A DNA stretch of 64,000 nt from RI-43 sp033764725 (GCA_033764725.1 JANRIR010000073.1:1-64000); one strand, 5' to 3'; counted from the first letter of the stretch, positions 44,854 through 54,635 are shown. Notes: a model not told the origin generated them from the letters alone. Translations and numbers: made by a program.

Positions 44854-45503
44854 GGTTTCGCCGGCAGATTCGGCAGAGTCAGCGGTTGCGCGAGCGCGCC
44901 GCTATAGAGCGCGGGATCGGTCAAGGCGGCAGCACCCCCCTCCGGCGCCGACGCCATACGCCCACGCGCGGAGCCCGGCGCAGGCCGCTCGCCGCGCGCC
45001 AACGCGTCGATCAGCCGCTCGAGATCTTCAGCGGTGAGATCTTCATGATAATAGTCATCGATGGCGACGACGGGCGCATTCACGCATGCGCCGAGGCATT
45101 CCATCTCTTCCCAGGAAAACTCGCCGTCCGCGGTCGGCGTGTGCGCAGGCCCGATGCGGCGCTTGCACAGCTCGATCAAGGCCTCCGAGCCGCGCAGCAT
45201 GCACGGCGTGGTGCCGCACACTTGCAGATGATGGCGCCCGACCGGCGCGAGATGAAACATCGTGTAGAATGTGGCCACTTCGAGCACGCGGATCGTCGGC
45301 ATGCCGAGCAGCGCTGCGACCGCGCGGATCGCCGGCTCCGAAACCCAGCCTTCCTGCTTCTGCACCAGCCACAAGAGCGGGATGACCGCCGATTGCTTGC
45401 GCTCGGGCGGATATTTTTCCATCCACCAGCGCGCCTGATCCATGGTCGCGTCCTTGAAGGCGAAGCCAGCGGGCTGATCGGCGGCCAAACGACGAACGGA
45501 CAT
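44850..45503 (-). CDS. nuoE: NADH-quinone oxidoreductase subunit E
   Basis: This 217-aa thioredoxin-like 2Fe-2S subunit (cluster N1a) has cysteine ligands in VCGTTPCMLRG and ECLGACVNAP. A C-terminal Ala/Gly/Pro-rich extension (~170-217) goes beyond the minimal fold, as in other alphaproteobacteria. It lies 4 nt downstream of the NTF2-like gene. Confidence 0.96.
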   Translation of the reverse strand: MSVRRLAADQPAGFAFKDATMDQARWWMEKYPPERKQSAVIPLLWLVQKQEGWVSEPAIRAVAALLGMPTIRVLEVATFYTMFHLAPVGRHHLQVCGTTPCMLRGSEALIELCKRRIGPAHTPTADGEFSWEEMECLGACVNAPVVAIDDYYHEDLTAEDLERLIDALARGERPAPGSARGRMASAPEGGAAALTDPALYSGALAQPLTLPNLPAKP

Positions 45504-45507
45504 GGGC

Positions 45508-45840
45508 TTACCTTGCGAAGTCGCAGCGGGCGATCAGCCCGCCGCGCAGCGTGTAGATGGCGGCGACCTGGAACCGCTCGCCGCCGGGCGCGCGGACGAC
45601 GTCCTCGTGGTCGATCACGGTGTCGCCGACAACAATGCGATTCAGAATCGTCGCGCGATTGTGCGGATGTGTCTTGAACAGCTCCGCATAGCGCGCGCGG
45701 ACCGCGTCTTTGCCGGCCTGCCGCACGGGACCGTTGAGGTCAGCGAGGATGCAATCGTCCGTGTAGAAGGACAGCAGCGCGTCTAGGTCTTGGGCGTTAT
45801 AGGCGTCGACCTGGGCCTGCACGATATCGGCCGCGCTCAT
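45508..45840 (-). CDS. NTF2/SnoaL-like protein inside the nuo operon
   Basis: This 110-aa protein has the cone fold signature IVQAQVDAYNAQDLDALLSFYTDDC and ends YTLRGGLIARCDFAR. Such domains are enzymes or binding proteins, and no catalytic set is clear here. The ATG at 45840 overlaps nuoD by 4 nt, so it is coupled to complex I expression. It is an uncommon guest between nuoD and nuoE. Confidence 0.85.
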   Translation of the reverse strand: MSAADIVQAQVDAYNAQDLDALLSFYTDDCILADLNGPVRQAGKDAVRARYAELFKTHPHNRATILNRIVVGDTVIDHEDVVRAPGGERFQVAAIYTLRGGLIARCDFAR

Positions 45841-47042
45841 CGGTCGATCTCACCGAACACGATGTCGAGCGACCCCAGAACAGCCGACACGTCGGCCAGC
45901 ATGTGGCCCTTGCAGAGATAATCCATCGCCGCGAGGTGCGGGTAGCTCGGCGCGCGGATCTTGCAGCGATAGGGCCGGTTGCCGCCGTCGGCGATGAGAT
46001 ACACGCCGAACTCGCCCTTCGGCGCCTCGACGGCGGCGTAATATTCGCCGGCCGGCACGTGGAACCCTTCGGTATAGAGCTTGAAATGATGGATGAGCGC
46101 CTCCATCGAGCGCTTCATCTCCGCGCGGCGCGGCGGGGCGACCTTGGATTTCTCCGGCATCACGGGCCCCGGCGTCTCGCGCAGAAGCTTCACGCATTGG
46201 AGAATGATCTTGGTGCTCTCCTTCATCTCCTCCATGCGGCACAGATAGCGATCCCAGCAATCGCCGTTCTTGCCGACCGGAATCTTGAAATCGAGCTCGT
46301 CATAGATTTCGTAGGGCTGGCTGCGGCGCAAATCCCAGGCGAGGCCTGAGCCGCGCACCATCACGCCGGAAAAGCCCCATTTGAAGCAATCCTCCTGCGT
46401 GACAACGCCGATATCCACATTGCGCTGCTTGAAGATGCGGTTTTCGGTGATGAGCGCCTCGATATCGTCCATCGCCTTGGTGAAGGGGCCGCAGAAGGCT
46501 TCGATGTCGTCGATCAGGGCCGGCGTCAAATCCTGATGGACGCCGCCGGGCCGGAAATAGGCCGCATGCATCCGCGAGCCGGAGGCGCGCTCATAGAACA
46601 CCATCATCTTCTCGCGCTCTTCGAAACCCCAGGTGATGGGGGTGAGCGCGCCGACATCCATCGCCTGCGTGGTGACGTTGAGGATGTGGTTCATCAGCCG
46701 GCCGATTTCGGAGAACAGCACGCGGATGATCTTGGCGCGGCGCGGAACTTCGATGTTCGCCAGCTTCTCGATCGCCAGGCAAAAGGCGTGCTCCTGATTC
46801 ATCGGCGCGACGTAATCGAGCCGGTCGAAATAGGGCAGCGCCTGGAGATAGGTCTTGTACTCGATCAGCTTTTCGGTGCCGCGATGGAGGAGCCCGATAT
46901 GCGGATCGATGCGCTCGACGACTTCTCCGTCCATCTCCAGCACGAGGCGCAAAACGCCATGCGCGGCCGGGTGCTGCGGACCAAAATTGATGGTGAAGGT
47001 GCGTTTGTCGTCTGGCGCGGCGGGGGTGTAGGTCTCTGACAT
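45837..47042 (-). CDS. nuoD: NADH-quinone oxidoreductase subunit D
   Basis: This 401-aa 49-kDa-type subunit forms the quinone site: GPQHPAAHGVLRLVLEMDGE and HIGLLHRGTEKL (conserved His), FYERASGSRMHAAYFRPGG, and GDVSAVLGSLDIVFGEIDR at the C-terminus. It starts 1 nt after the preceding membrane gene stop. Confidence 0.97.
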   Translation of the reverse strand: MSETYTPAAPDDKRTFTINFGPQHPAAHGVLRLVLEMDGEVVERIDPHIGLLHRGTEKLIEYKTYLQALPYFDRLDYVAPMNQEHAFCLAIEKLANIEVPRRAKIIRVLFSEIGRLMNHILNVTTQAMDVGALTPITWGFEEREKMMVFYERASGSRMHAAYFRPGGVHQDLTPALIDDIEAFCGPFTKAMDDIEALITENRIFKQRNVDIGVVTQEDCFKWGFSGVMVRGSGLAWDLRRSQPYEIYDELDFKIPVGKNGDCWDRYLCRMEEMKESTKIILQCVKLLRETPGPVMPEKSKVAPPRRAEMKRSMEALIHHFKLYTEGFHVPAGEYYAAVEAPKGEFGVYLIADGGNRPYRCKIRAPSYPHLAAMDYLCKGHMLADVSAVLGSLDIVFGEIDR

Positions 47043-47043
47043 G

Positions 47044-47715
47044 CTATTCTCGCAATGGTTCGACGGGTGGAGACGGCTCTCTCCGGTCGATCTGACGGAT
47101 GCGCCAGTCCATCAGCGACGACACGGCAAACCACACGTAGATGATACAGCACACAAGCGTGACTGACGCGGCGCCAGAACGTGGCTCAAGCGGATCGTCA
47201 ATCGTGGGACCAATATCCAGGAGCCATTCTGCGGTGACCCAGGTGGCGACTGCAGCGACAATCCAGACCAGACTCGTCCGCCGCAATGCAGAGAACGAAT
47301 GCCGCAACGCTGCAAAGGTTACGAGTGCAACGGCAAAACCGGCGAAGACAAGCGTTGAAAATTCCTTGCTATCTGCGAACCAGTCCTCCCAGGTAACGTT
47401 GAAGAGCATGACATCGACACCGACGGCGACGATGATTAAGGTCATCAATACACTGATATACCGTACCAGCCGTCGCGAAGGCCGATGAGGATCGCCTGCG
47501 GTGACGCTCCACAGGTATGCCAATTGCGCGAGTGGAAAAAGCCACATCGTCCACCATGGAACAGACTGACCAGATCGCGCGGCGATCAGCCATCCCGATG
47601 AAAAAGTAAGCGCTGCGGTCGAAACGCCGATGGCTGCGCCTACCAGGCACAACTTTGCCAGCCGCTCTGCTTTGGCGACGATACGATCTCCGCGCGAGAG
47701 GCCGGGCATCGACAT
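47044..47715 (-). CDS. Six-helix membrane protein of unknown function, low GC
   Basis: This 223-aa protein has six hydrophobic segments, from LAKLCLVGAAIGVSTAALTF to SVTLVCCIIYVWFAVSSLMDW, with a Trp-rich middle. No family is recognised. Its base composition (around 53-55% GC by eye) is clearly lower than its neighbours, suggesting acquisition. The ATG at 47715 shares a base with the nuoC stop (TGATG), and nuoD begins 1 nt after its stop, so it has been fitted seamlessly between nuoC and nuoD. Confidence 0.75.
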   Translation of the reverse strand: MSMPGLSRGDRIVAKAERLAKLCLVGAAIGVSTAALTFSSGWLIAARSGQSVPWWTMWLFPLAQLAYLWSVTAGDPHRPSRRLVRYISVLMTLIIVAVGVDVMLFNVTWEDWFADSKEFSTLVFAGFAVALVTFAALRHSFSALRRTSLVWIVAAVATWVTAEWLLDIGPTIDDPLEPRSGAASVTLVCCIIYVWFAVSSLMDWRIRQIDRREPSPPVEPLRE

Positions 47716-48308
47716 CACCCCGCCTTCTCATCCCCAGGAAGCGTCATCCCCTCCCAAGGGCTGAGAAAATCGAAATTGCGATACGCCTGCGTCAGCTTCA
47801 CGGGCTCATACACCACCCGCTCCTGCTCGGGGTCGTAGCGGACCTCGACATAGCCTGTGAGCGGGAATTCCTTGCGCAGGGGGAAGCCCTCGAAGCCGTA
47901 ATCGGTCAAGAGCCGGCGCAGGTCCGGGTGGCCGGAGAACAGCACGCCGTACATGTCGAACGTCTCGCGCTCGAACCAGTCGGCGCTGGGATGCACCCCG
48001 GTGACCGAAGGGACCGGCGTTTCGTCATCCGCCTCGATCTTCACGCGCAGGCGCAAATTCCTGCGCATCGACAACAGGTGATAGACGACGTCGAAACGCT
48101 TCGGCGCGCGCTCGGGATAATCGACGCCGCAGATGTCGATCAAAGTCGTCATCTGCGTGCGCTTGTCGTCGCGCACGAAGGTCAGCACGGTGACGATGTC
48201 GTCCGCCTCCGCCAGCAACGTGAGCTCGCCATGCGCGACGTGATAGCCGCGGATCGCGCGGCCCAGCGCAGACGCGATGTGGGCGCCCAGATCGTCCAGC
48301 GCGCTCAT
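47715..48308 (-). CDS. nuoC: NADH-quinone oxidoreductase subunit C
   Basis: This 197-aa 30-kDa-type subunit has the signature ERETFDMYGVLFSGHPDLRRLLTDYGFEGFPLRKEFPLTGY. It is separate from nuoD. It overlaps nuoB by 4 nt. Confidence 0.97.
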   Translation of the reverse strand: MSALDDLGAHIASALGRAIRGYHVAHGELTLLAEADDIVTVLTFVRDDKRTQMTTLIDICGVDYPERAPKRFDVVYHLLSMRRNLRLRVKIEADDETPVPSVTGVHPSADWFERETFDMYGVLFSGHPDLRRLLTDYGFEGFPLRKEFPLTGYVEVRYDPEQERVVYEPVKLTQAYRNFDFLSPWEGMTLPGDEKAG

Positions 48309-48859
48309 CGGTCGATGTTCCCTTCGCGGCGAATTTTGCGCTGCAATTGCAGGATGCCGTACACCAACGCCTCCGCGGTCGGCGGGCAGCCGGGCACATA
48401 GATATCCACCGGTACGATGCGGTCGCACCCGCGCACCACTGCGTAGCTGTAGTGATAATAGCCGCCGCCGTTCGCGCACGATCCCATCGAGATCACATAG
48501 CGCGGATTGGGCATCTGGTCGTAGACCTTGCGCAGCGCCGGCGCCATCTTGTTGGTCAGCGTGCCGGCCACGATCATCAGATCGGACTGGCGCGGGCTGC
48601 CCCGCGGCGCTGCGCCGAAACGCTCGAGATCGTAGCGCGGATTGCCCGCATGCATCATCTCGACCGCGCAGCACGCCAGCCCAAACGTCATCCACATCAA
48701 GGAGCCTGTGCGCGCCCAAGTGATGACGTCATCCGCCGCGGCGACAAGAAAGCCTTTGTCGGCGAGTTCATTCGACAGGCCCGTGAAGAACGGATCGTCT
48801 TCCTTAGCGGGATACCCGCCCTCAACGCCGGCGCGGGCAGGAGTTAGCGTTGAACTCAT
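48305..48859 (-). CDS. nuoB: NADH-quinone oxidoreductase subunit B
   Basis: This 184-aa subunit carries cluster N2: FGLACCAVEMMH (tandem Cys), MGSCANGGGYYHYSYAVVRGCDRIVPVDIYVPGCPPTAEAL. Its leader holds an inverted-repeat block left by the four-helix-bundle insertion. Confidence 0.97.
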   Translation of the reverse strand: MSSTLTPARAGVEGGYPAKEDDPFFTGLSNELADKGFLVAAADDVITWARTGSLMWMTFGLACCAVEMMHAGNPRYDLERFGAAPRGSPRQSDLMIVAGTLTNKMAPALRKVYDQMPNPRYVISMGSCANGGGYYHYSYAVVRGCDRIVPVDIYVPGCPPTAEALVYGILQLQRKIRREGNIDR

Positions 48860-48876
48860 GCGAATAACCCCAAGCG

Positions 48877-48906
48877 AGTCAGTAGGCAGTAGTCAGTAGT
48901 CAGTAG
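48877..48906. repeat. CAGTAGT-type repeat block, left of the four-helix-bundle gene
   Basis: Tandem copies of a 7-bp-scale motif (AGTCAGTAGGC, AGTCAGT, AGTCAGTAG) fill this block. 48891-48906 is the exact reverse complement of 49328-49343 (16 bp) and 48877-48888 of 49311-49322 (12 bp). It lies in the nuoB leader. Confidence 0.85.
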
Positions 48907-48913
48907 CATGGCT

Positions 48914-49288
48914 CTATCCTGACGGGCTCTGGATGGACCGGATGAGGGAGCGCAGCATTTTGCCAAGTTCATCGCTGTCCGACAAAATCTCTCGCACCTG
49001 GTCTTCATCGGTGAGTCCTACGCGCGATGTCAGCATAACGTGGGTCTCCAATTCCTTCAGAGAACCATTGGCGATCCTCAGATATTGCACGAACGTCGCG
49101 GTCCCATCACGTCCATACCCTTCCGCGATGTTGGCCGGGATGGAGGCTGCTGCGCGCCGAATTTGGCTGGTCATGCCGTACGTTTCATCACGCGGGAAAC
49201 TCTTCGTCAGCACATAGGCCTGCGTGGCGATGCGCATGGCGCTCTGCCAGACCTTGAGGTCGCGATACGATTGAACGTCGCTCGACAC
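48914..49288 (-). CDS. Four-helix-bundle protein (23S rRNA intervening-sequence protein family)
   Basis: This 124-aa protein matches the S23/IVP family: SYRDLKVWQSAMRIATQAYVLTKSFP, YGMTSQIRRAAASIPANIAEGYGR and YLRIANGSLKELETHVMLTSRVG. These proteins were first found in 23S rRNA intervening sequences and are related to the Avd proteins of retroelements. Their function is unknown. The GTG at 49288 matches family starts; a TTG at 49306 would add six residues. It is flanked by inverted repeat blocks and splits nuoA from nuoB, with lower GC than the nuo genes, consistent with a mobile insertion. Confidence 0.88.
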   Translation of the reverse strand: MSSDVQSYRDLKVWQSAMRIATQAYVLTKSFPRDETYGMTSQIRRAAASIPANIAEGYGRDGTATFVQYLRIANGSLKELETHVMLTSRVGLTDEDQVREILSDSDELGKMLRSLIRSIQSPSG

Positions 49289-49310
49289 CTGACCCGCTCG
49301 CAGCAACTAT

Positions 49311-49352
49311 TGCCTACTGACTAATGCCTACTGACTACTGACTTCTACCTAC
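49311..49352. repeat. CAGTAGT-type repeat block, right of the four-helix-bundle gene
   Basis: This block carries the inverted counterpart of 48877-48906, with motifs TGCCTACTGACT twice and CTACTGACTACTGACT. It abuts the nuoA stop codon (49349-49351), so the end of nuoA lies at the insertion edge. Confidence 0.85.
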
Positions 49353-49726
49353 TCCCATTCCAACGCTCCCTTCTTCCATTCGTAGATGAAGCCAACGGTG
49401 AGCACGCCCAGAAACGCCATCATCGAGAAGAACGTGAACGCCGCCGCTTCGGGCGGCAGGTTCGTCAGCGTGATCGCCCAAGGGAACAGGAACGCCACTT
49501 CGAGGTCGAAGATGATGAAGAGGATCGACACCAGATAGAAGCGCACGTCGAACTTCATCCGCGCATCGTCGAAGGCGTTGAAGCCGCACTCATAGGCCGA
49601 CAGCTTCTCCTTGTCCGGCGCCTTCGGGGCCAGCACCCAGGCGGCCAGGATGAACCCCGCCCCCATCACGCCCGCGACGCCCAGGAAGATGACGATCGGC
49701 AGATAATCCAGAAGGTCGAGCGTCAT
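49349..49726 (-). CDS. nuoA: NADH-quinone oxidoreductase subunit A
   Basis: This 125-aa three-helix subunit begins MTLDLLDYLPIVIFLGVAG and has the conserved loop KLSAYECGFNAFDDARMKFDVRFYLVSILFIIFDLEVAFLFPWA. It is the first gene of the nuo locus. Its promoter should lie in the 214-bp divergent gap to katG. Confidence 0.96.
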   Translation of the reverse strand: MTLDLLDYLPIVIFLGVAGVMGAGFILAAWVLAPKAPDKEKLSAYECGFNAFDDARMKFDVRFYLVSILFIIFDLEVAFLFPWAITLTNLPPEAAAFTFFSMMAFLGVLTVGFIYEWKKGALEWE

Positions 49727-49860
49727 GGGCGTCCCAGCTTGTGCAGGCCGATTGCTGCCGGCGCGAAGGCTCTAATGCGCATCGGCGAAAACCGCCAGCC
49801 GGTCGGGCGCCGCAGGCCGCGCGCGGCTGGCGCATAGGGCGGCTCTATGGGTCGGATACG

Positions 49861-49874
49861 TCCAATTGATTGGA
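49861..49874. promoter_or_regulatory. Candidate operator palindrome upstream of katG
   Basis: TCCAAT-TG-ATTGGA is a 6-bp inverted pair about 67 bp before the katG start, flanked by GGGTC and GACCC further out. It could be the site of a peroxide-responsive regulator, but no known box matches well. No other structure was found in 49727-49940. Confidence 0.3.
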
Positions 49875-49940
49875 CCCACCCCTGCCGTGTCGGTAAACGA
49901 CCGCCACGCGAAGCCAGCGCGTCACACGATGGGAGTTCTC

Positions 49941-52136
<2,196 letters not shown>

Positions 52137-52163
52137 TCCAAACACACGCGCATCTGCTCTGCG

Positions 52164-52196
52164 CCCGCCCGGCCTCGCGCCGGGCGGGTTTTTTTT
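52164..52196 (+). terminator. Intrinsic terminator after katG
   Basis: A perfect 9-bp GC stem (CCCGCCCGG/CCGGGCGGG, loop CCTCGCG) is followed directly by eight Ts (52189-52196). It also marks the left edge of the ECF island. Confidence 0.93.
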
Positions 52197-52202
52197 GGGC
52201 GC

Positions 52203-53174
52203 TTACGGCGCGCGCGACGCCGGCGGCGCCGCATGCGTGCGCGCCAAAGCGTACAGCACCGCAGACGGCCGGCTTGTCGGCGGCAACCGCGCATCCTGTT
52301 GGAAACGACCAAGCGCCAGCCGGCTCTGCGCATCCCAGCGCCCGCTCGGCGGCGCTTCCGACAGGTAACCCAGGCGGGTCAATTCTTCCTGCATCAGCCG
52401 ATGGCGCTCCGCTGGCGCGGCGCGCTCATAAGCGCCGATCGCTGCAGAAAACGCCTCGGGCGACGCCGTCGCCGCATCCAGGCACGGGCGATAATCGATG
52501 CCGAAGAAATCCGCGAGATGGACGAGCGCGACGGCTTCCAAGACGCGCCGCTGCGCCATCTGCGCGCCCTGGACGCGGCGGCGATCCATACCGATTTCGG
52601 CCCCGTCGGCGCCGTCGTCGATCACCAGGAACGCTTCCTCGCCGCGACGCGGCAACGCCACGCCGACCGCCGTGGACAGACGAACGCGTCCATTCACCGA
52701 AGACGCGAAATCGCCGGCGATGAAATCATAGCTCGTGCGCCGCCCGAGCCCCGCGCGCACGTTTGCGCCCGCAACCCGCACGCCCATGCCGCGCTCGCCG
52801 GTGAACAGATCGTCCTGCGTCCACGCGCCCGACAGCGTCAATCGCCGCGCGCCCGCGCGCTGTTCGTCCATGACGATCTGCACTTTCGACGTCTCGAGCC
52901 GCGACAGCGCGGTATGCAGCACGAACGATCCGCCCAAACTCAGCCGCCGCTCTTCATTCAAGAGCGGCACCGTCGCATCTTCGATGTCCCGCACCACCAC
53001 GCTGACCGGCGCAGCCGGGCTCTGCTCGATGAGGCCGCCAAGGCACCGCAATCCCGCGCTGTGCTCGGTCATGACCGGCGACACCGCGGGCGCATCACGC
53101 AACAACGCCGCCTGGGGCTCCACGCTGGCGCATGCCGAAGCGCCTAGCGCCATCGCCAATCCGAGATGCTTCAT
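52203..53174 (-). CDS. Outer-membrane lipoprotein, CsgG-like, with C-terminal peptidoglycan-binding-like segment
   Basis: This 323-aa protein has a lipoprotein signal (MKHLGLAMALGASAC, Cys15). The middle part has features of the CsgG/HfaB family of curli or holdfast-anchor secretion proteins: VSVVVRDIEDATVP, RLTLSGAWTQDDLF, GRVRLSTAVGV and a C-terminal RRVLEAVALVHLADFFGIDYRPCLD. The segment LTRLGYLSEAPPSGRWDAQSRLALGRFQQDARLP near the C-terminus resembles a peptidoglycan-binding repeat. The CsgG call is by pattern and not certain. It is preceded by an ECF-type promoter and diverges from the DUF6065-like gene. Confidence 0.6.
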   Translation of the reverse strand: MKHLGLAMALGASACASVEPQAALLRDAPAVSPVMTEHSAGLRCLGGLIEQSPAAPVSVVVRDIEDATVPLLNEERRLSLGGSFVLHTALSRLETSKVQIVMDEQRAGARRLTLSGAWTQDDLFTGERGMGVRVAGANVRAGLGRRTSYDFIAGDFASSVNGRVRLSTAVGVALPRRGEEAFLVIDDGADGAEIGMDRRRVQGAQMAQRRVLEAVALVHLADFFGIDYRPCLDAATASPEAFSAAIGAYERAAPAERHRLMQEELTRLGYLSEAPPSGRWDAQSRLALGRFQQDARLPPTSRPSAVLYALARTHAAPPASRAP

Positions 53175-53203
53175 CGCGCCGTCTCCCTGTCATTCGGATC
53201 AAG

Positions 53204-53228
53204 AACGACGCCTGCGGCGATCTATTCC
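53204..53228 (-). promoter_or_regulatory. ECF-type promoter for the CsgG-like lipoprotein gene
   Basis: On the minus strand GGAAT (53228-53224) and CGTT (53207-53204) are separated by exactly 16 nt; the -10 side reads CGTTCT. The start codon is 30 nt downstream. Confidence 0.8.
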
Positions 53229-53240
53229 AAAGCCGGGAAA

Positions 53241-53265
53241 GGAATAAGCGACGGCGGTCTTCGTT
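53241..53265 (+). promoter_or_regulatory. ECF-type promoter for the DUF6065-like gene
   Basis: GGAAT (53241-53245), 16 nt, CGTT (53262-53265), followed by CT. The start codon is at 53300. Its -35 lies back to back with that of the divergent promoter. Confidence 0.8.
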
Positions 53266-53299
53266 CTGGGTGCGACCGCAACACAACCAAGCGAGACCC

Positions 53300-54004
53300 A
53301 TGTTCGCCTTCGCCGCGCCCAAGCCCCGGATCAGCTTCACCTGCAGGCCCGAGGACAAAGGCGTCATCGCCGAGCCGATCCCGGCCAAGGGCGCCATGCC
53401 CGATTGGTTCAAGCGCATCCCGCCGGTCGATGTCGGCGTGCAGAGCCCGAGCAATAACGGGCTGACCATCAAGCGTTGCCTGCCGTTTCTCGACGCCATG
53501 ACGCACGGCTGGATCATTCCGCTTGCGGCGTCCGTCCGGCTGGAGGTGTCCAAGGACGGCGCAGAGGTGAACGCCGGCTGGGATTTCGACCGGGAGATGG
53601 TCAGCTTCCATCCGGACTTTCAGGTGTCGGGCCACCCTTTCGGCCCAGGTCCTGCATGCAAGTTTCACAATTTCTGGACGATCCAGACGCCGCCGGGCTG
53701 GAGCGTGCTGATCACGCCGCCGCTCAATCGCCCGCATCCGACCTTTGAAATTCTCAGCGGAATCGTCGACACCGACACGTACCGCTCGCCGATCCATTTT
53801 CCATTCTTCCTCAATGTCGGCGACGGCCTGCACGAGATCGAGAAAGGCGCGCCCATCGCGCAAATCATCCCGTTCCGCCGCACGCAGATCGCCGCCGACA
53901 TTCGCGCCGAGACGCCGGAAGAAGCGGCCGAACGCGTGCGCATCCTGCGCAACACGCGCGCCGGCGGCGCCTGGTACCGCCAGCAGGCGCGGGCGCCGCG
54001 CTGA
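53300..54004 (+). CDS. DUF6065-like protein of unknown function
   Basis: This 234-aa soluble protein starts MFAFAAPKPRISFTCRPEDK. It includes IKRCLPFLDAMTHGWIIPLAASVRLEV and FHNFWTIQTPPGWSVLITPPLNRP, then DTYRSPIHFPFFLNVGDGLHEIEKGAPIAQIIPFRR. This pattern recalls DUF6065 proteins, many of which occur in phages and marine bacteria. No signal peptide, membrane helix or catalytic motif is visible. The ATG at 53300 lies just after an ECF-type promoter. Confidence 0.6.
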   Translation: MFAFAAPKPRISFTCRPEDKGVIAEPIPAKGAMPDWFKRIPPVDVGVQSPSNNGLTIKRCLPFLDAMTHGWIIPLAASVRLEVSKDGAEVNAGWDFDREMVSFHPDFQVSGHPFGPGPACKFHNFWTIQTPPGWSVLITPPLNRPHPTFEILSGIVDTDTYRSPIHFPFFLNVGDGLHEIEKGAPIAQIIPFRRTQIAADIRAETPEEAAERVRILRNTRAGGAWYRQQARAPR

Positions 54005-54073
54005 AGCGAACCTCACAAAAAAATCCGGAGCGGCGAGGAGGCCGCTCCGGTGAGAGGACCAAGCCGGCTTCGC

Positions 54074-54493
54074 TCAGGTCGAGCTGTTCGAAGAAGAATT
54101 CGAAGAGCTGTTCGACGAACTGTTCGATGAACTGTTCGAGCTCGAATTCGACGACGAGTTGGAGCTCGAGTTCGACGAGGAATTCGAGGACGAATTGGAG
54201 CTGGAGTTCGAGGAAGAATTCGAGCTCGAGTTCGACGAGGAATTCGACGAGGAATTCGAGGACGAGTTCGACGAGGAATTGGAGCTGGAATTCGAGATTC
54301 CACGTCCGCCGCGGCGGCGCTCGCGCACCTCTTCGACGACCGCACCCTGTTCGGCGCGCGCGTCGGCCGCGCGTTCGATCTGCGCCGTCCGCGTCACGGA
54401 GGCGACGCCGTCATGGGTGGCGGCCTGCGCCCCCATGGCGGACACGCCCAGCGCCGCAGCGGACGCCGTTGCGATCCAGGTGAACTTTTTCAT
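54074..54493 (-). CDS. Secreted protein with an (Asn-Ser-Ser-Ser)n tail
   Basis: This 139-aa protein has a signal peptide (MKKFTWIATASAAALGVSAMGAQA), a short charged domain (residues 26-65, with an RERRRGGRG end) and then about 18 tandem SNSS units to the C-terminus. Such low-complexity Asn/Ser repeats occur in adhesins, in fibre-forming proteins and as extracellular spacers. No family is recognised. It has its own ECF-type promoter. Ambiguity in repeat number is likely if the assembly used short reads. Confidence 0.75.
   Translation of the reverse strand: MKKFTWIATASAAALGVSAMGAQAATHDGVASVTRTAQIERAADARAEQGAVVEEVRERRRGGRGISNSSSNSSSNSSSNSSSNSSSNSSSNSSSNSSSNSSSNSSSNSSSNSSSNSSSNSSSNSSSNSSSNSSSNSST
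54077..54295. repeat. 12-bp coding tandem repeat
   Basis: About 18 imperfect copies of a 12-bp unit (GAATTCGA-type core on the plus strand) encode the SNSS tail on the minus strand. Third-position changes keep the amino acids, which points to selection on the protein repeat. Confidence 0.85.
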
Positions 54494-54544
54494 ATCGAGC
54501 CTTTCCCTTTTCCACGCCCGATCGCAAACGTCGGGCATGAGGCA

Positions 54545-54569
54545 AACGCCGCCGCCGAAGTCCTATTCC
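54545..54569 (-). promoter_or_regulatory. ECF-type promoter for the SNSS-repeat protein gene
   Basis: On the minus strand GGAAT (54569-54565), 16 nt, CGTT (54548-54545). The start codon is about 50 nt downstream. Confidence 0.78.
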
Positions 54570-54635
54570 ACAGCATCAGCCTTAAAGCCCGGCAATGCGC
54601 TCTTCGGGCCGGGTCATTTAATTCGCCCACGAACC

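Noticed and set aside
48914..49352. Diversity-generating retroelement, suggested by the Avd-like four-helix bundle
   Set aside because: No reverse transcriptase, template repeat or variable-repeat gene is visible nearby.
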